A stretch of DNA of 45,165 nucleotides from an uncultured Ruminococcus sp. GTDB lineage: Bacteria > Bacillota > Clostridia > Monoglobales > Monoglobaceae. Positions 43,650-45,165 of this stretch are shown one piece after another. Position 1 is the first letter of the stretch, and each line of letters opens with the position of its first letter. Under the pieces are notes generated by a model. It worked only from the letters and a program-made list of their open reading frames with translations, was not told the DNA's origin and did not search any database. Made by a program: the position numbers and the translations under genes. Location of the stretch: positions 1 through 45,165 of the forward strand of contig CACXES010000025.1 in assembly GCA_902766745.1 (NCBI GenBank). Reading direction: 5' to 3'.

Positions 43650-44075
43650 ATGCACATATTCTTGTTATAAATCAAAAGTGAATCGCATGAATGCCGTGTC
43701 TTCGATTAATAAATATTGCTGTCCGAGAAAGCGGAACTTTTATTTTCACTTATCAGGATTCCTAATATATCCTATATCCGGTCTTTCTTTGTTATGTATT
43801 CCCGGTACGCTTTACATACATTTATTTGTCGGGCCGGCATTAAGGTCGCCGAGGTGATGAAGGAGGAGAGGACGAAAGAGTACAGTGAATTAGATTAAAA
43901 ATAACCGCTCGGCACGGAATGGGATGGTGATACACTGCAGGGTTGTGCATGACAAGGGAAATACGGAATAACAAACGCAAACCCTGTCGGAGCAGAATTT
44001 TGCATAAATGACAACATTTTTGTTGTCAGATGAGATTAAATAACCTCACATGAGCTAACGAATAAACATAAAGAA
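43650..44075. other. Gene-free spacer
   Basis: I see no supported gene here. A 60-codon open frame at 43716-43898 has no ribosome site and no family resemblance. A 7-bp hairpin, TGACAAC/GTTGTCA, lies at 44009-44028. Confidence 0.5.
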
Positions 44076-44114
44076 AACCGCATAAACACAGGATTTTCCC
44101 ATATTTATACGGTT
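44076..44114 (-). terminator. Terminator for the minus-strand tRNA genes
   Basis: An 11-bp stem pairs 44076-44086 with 44104-44114, including one G-U pair in the minus-strand RNA. A T-rich tail follows on that strand, just after the tRNA-Ala 3' end. Confidence 0.6.
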
Positions 44115-44121
44115 CATTTTT

Positions 44122-44197
44122 TGGTGGAGAATAGGGGGATCGAACCCCTGACCTCGTGATTGCGAACCACGCGCTCTCCCAGCTGAGCTAATCCCCC
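44122..44197 (-). tRNA. tRNA-Ala (anticodon CGC)
   Basis: A 76-base cloverleaf with encoded CCA. The acceptor stem is GGGGGAT with ATTCTCC, including the G3-U70 wobble that marks alanine tRNAs. The D-arm is GCTC/GAGC, the anticodon loop TTCGCAA (anticodon CGC, reading GCG) and the T-arm AGGGG-TTCGATC-CCCCT type. It lies downstream of tRNA-Pro on the same strand, probably in one transcript. Confidence 0.93.
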
Positions 44198-44257
44198 GTA
44201 TCAAAGCGGATATTTCAGCGCAAATTATATGATGAATATGTATATAAACAAATTTAT

Positions 44258-44290
44258 AAACCGACAGAACTGTTGAAAGTCTGTCGGTTT
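44258..44290 (-). other. Hairpin between the two tRNA genes
   Basis: AAACCGACAGA (44258-44268) and TCTGTCGGTTT (44280-44290) form a perfect 11-bp stem directly after the CCA end of tRNA-Pro. It could be a weak terminator or a tRNA-processing signal. Confidence 0.5.
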
Positions 44291-44367
44291 TGGTCGAGGT
44301 GACAGGATTTGAACCTGCGACCCCTTCGTCCCGAACGAAGCGCGCTACCAAACTGCGCTATATCCCG
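44291..44367 (-). tRNA. tRNA-Pro (anticodon CGG)
   Basis: A 77-base cloverleaf with encoded CCA. The D-arm is GCGC-AGTTTGGTA-GCGC, the anticodon loop TTCGGGA (CGG, reading CCG) with a perfect CTTCG/CGAAG stem, and the T-loop TTCAAAT. The acceptor stem CGGGATA with CACCTCG has A-C mismatches at pairs 5-68 and 7-66 plus a G-U at 3-70, so it is weaker than usual. Confidence 0.9.
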
Positions 44368-44402
44368 AAATAAAATATTTAGTTTTTTCTATATTCCAGT
44401 GT

Positions 44403-44426
44403 CTGTGGGATAACATGTGGTCAAAA
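44403..44426. repeat. 24-bp direct repeat, copy 1, within a 13-bp hairpin
   Basis: The first copy of a repeat with core GGGATAACATGTGGTC; the exact second copy is at 44651-44674, and similarity extends ~12 bases upstream of both. Here 44413-44425 also pairs perfectly with 44431-44443, followed by a T-rich stretch. The region 44427-44650 between the copies has no recognisable gene. Confidence 0.85.
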
Positions 44427-44650
44427 CTTGTTTGACCACATGTATTTTGTTTTTTAAGTTGCCGTAAAGTGGCGGTGTTAAAAGGTTTGTGGGAGTTCGG
44501 CTATGTACTAATGAATTGAATAGTACCGTGTCCCGAACGCTCGCTAAAGCCTGATATATAGCGGTTTTTGCCTTTTTTAGCCCTTTCCGCTACATTTAAA
44601 ATACTCTTTGGGCATCTTATCTCCACTGTTTCCATATAGTCCAGAGCTAA

Positions 44651-44674
44651 CTGTGGGATAACATGTGGTCAAAA
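44651..44674. repeat. 24-bp direct repeat, copy 2
   Basis: Identical to 44403-44426 over 24 bases but without the partner arm that makes a hairpin in copy 1. The following 44675-44757 is AT-rich 3' flank of the ferritin gene. Confidence 0.85.
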
Positions 44675-44757
44675 AAGCTCTTTCGTATAAGACTAATTAA
44701 AATTTCCCATAAGGCTTTAATCTTAACATTTTGCTCTTATAAAGCTTTTATAAAAAA

Positions 44758-45165
44758 TTATAAAACTAACGACGGAGCTGCATAAACTCGTGCTGCAAGT
44801 TCCTGATTGAGCATATAAAGACTTTTTGGATCCGAACCAAAAAGTTCCATCTTTGTAATCAAATCATTTGCATTTGTTTCCTCTTCACCTTGTTCCTTAA
44901 CAAACCAATCAAGGAACTGCATTGTGCGAAAATCTTTAACATTGTATGCTGCTGCATAAATGTCATTTATAAGTGATGTTACATATTCTTCGTGTTCAAG
45001 TCCTGCCTTTAAAACATCCATATGGCTAGAAAATGTCTTGTCAGGTTTTGCAATAGCCTCAAGAGTTACTTTTTGATTCTCGTTTTGGAGATACTGATAG
45101 AAAAGCATTGCATGGTCACGCTCTTCCTGTGCCTGAATCTTATACCAGTTGGCAAATCCGTCAAG
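44758..45165 (-). CDS. Ferritin (non-haem), 5' part outside the window
   Basis: A C-terminal fragment of 135 residues. The reading frame continues past the window edge, so the true start is missing; the ATG at 45108 is internal. Ferroxidase-type residues are visible: WYKIQAQEERDHA with the E-x-x-H pair, then KEQGEEE further on. The helix-rich pattern and the length after this point fit FtnA-type bacterial ferritins, which store iron in a 24-mer shell. Its strand is opposite to all the protein genes from pncB on. Confidence 0.92.
   Translation of the reverse strand, partial: LDGFANWYKIQAQEERDHAMLFYQYLQNENQKVTLEAIAKPDKTFSSHMDVLKAGLEHEEYVTSLINDIYAAAYNVKDFRTMQFLDWFVKEQGEEETNANDLITKMELFGSDPKSLYMLNQELAARVYAAPSLVL

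Noticed and set aside
43716-43898. 60-codon ORF after the small RNA
   Set aside because: No ribosome site, no family resemblance; purine-rich tail looks accidental.
44055-44351. 98-codon minus-strand ORF
   Set aside because: It covers both tRNA genes; such ORFs are routine artefacts.

Overview
This 45 kb window looks like chromosomal DNA from an anaerobic, probably gut-associated Clostridia member (Bacillota, Oscillospiraceae/Lachnospiraceae-like). The case rests on gene content and order: pncB-prs-miaB-ylbF-mutS-mutL-miaA, valS-folC, lon-engB, hisS-aspS-tyrS, an ECF transporter S subunit, a Gx transporter/NusG-II pair, a class I [4Fe-4S] fumarase alpha subunit and ETF-linked redox enzymes. 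Shine-Dalgarno sites are strong (GGAGG/AGGTGA) and several promoters match the sigma-A consensus with a 17-base spacer. No phage, insertion sequence, CRISPR array or rRNA is seen.

Layout. 1-2.1 kb: a palindromic intergenic element, then fumarase alpha and an ECF S component, each preceded by a copy of the same ~185-nt structured leader. 2.1-3.1 kb (minus): NusG-II protein and Gx transporter. 3.2-13.5 kb: NAD salvage (pncB), PRPP synthesis (prs), tRNA modification (miaB, miaA), a YlbF-family protein and mismatch repair (mutS, mutL). 13.8-23.9 kb: a nine-gene catabolic module with its own promoter. It holds a fucose/arabinose isomerase-like protein, a GlcD-type FAD dehydrogenase, its Fe-S partner, a class II aldolase, a PfkB kinase, an IolB-type isomerase, a DUF4867 protein, an FGGY kinase and a fused EtfB-EtfA. 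24.0-25.4 kb: a serine esterase and a YdcF protein. 25.6-28.3 kb: a zinc-type ABC transporter (znuACB), then a DegV protein. 29.4-35.5 kb: valS-folC-GIY-YIG-dus-proB. 35.5-36.0 kb: a gene-free AT-rich gap. 36.0-43.4 kb: lon-engB-hisS-aspS-tyrS. 43.4-45.2 kb: a candidate small RNA, tRNA-Ala and tRNA-Pro (minus), a short repeated sequence and the 3' part of a ferritin gene (minus).

The most interesting region is the 13.8-23.9 kb module. Pairing a GlcD-like FAD dehydrogenase and an Fe-S subunit with a fused ETF recalls the electron-confurcating lactate dehydrogenase/EtfAB design. Here it sits among sugar isomerases, two kinases and an aldolase, which suggests ETF-coupled oxidation of a sugar, polyol or sugar acid. 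The substrate cannot be read from the sequence, and no transporter or regulator is in the cluster. The second highlight is the twin leader RNA: four helices including a pseudoknot, with a compensatory base-pair change between copies and an alternative pairing that would hide the Shine-Dalgarno site. Third, GC skew on the + strand flips from G-rich to C-rich in the proB-lon gap, as at a replication terminus.

All calls are from reading the sequence and general knowledge of protein families. No database or folding program was run.
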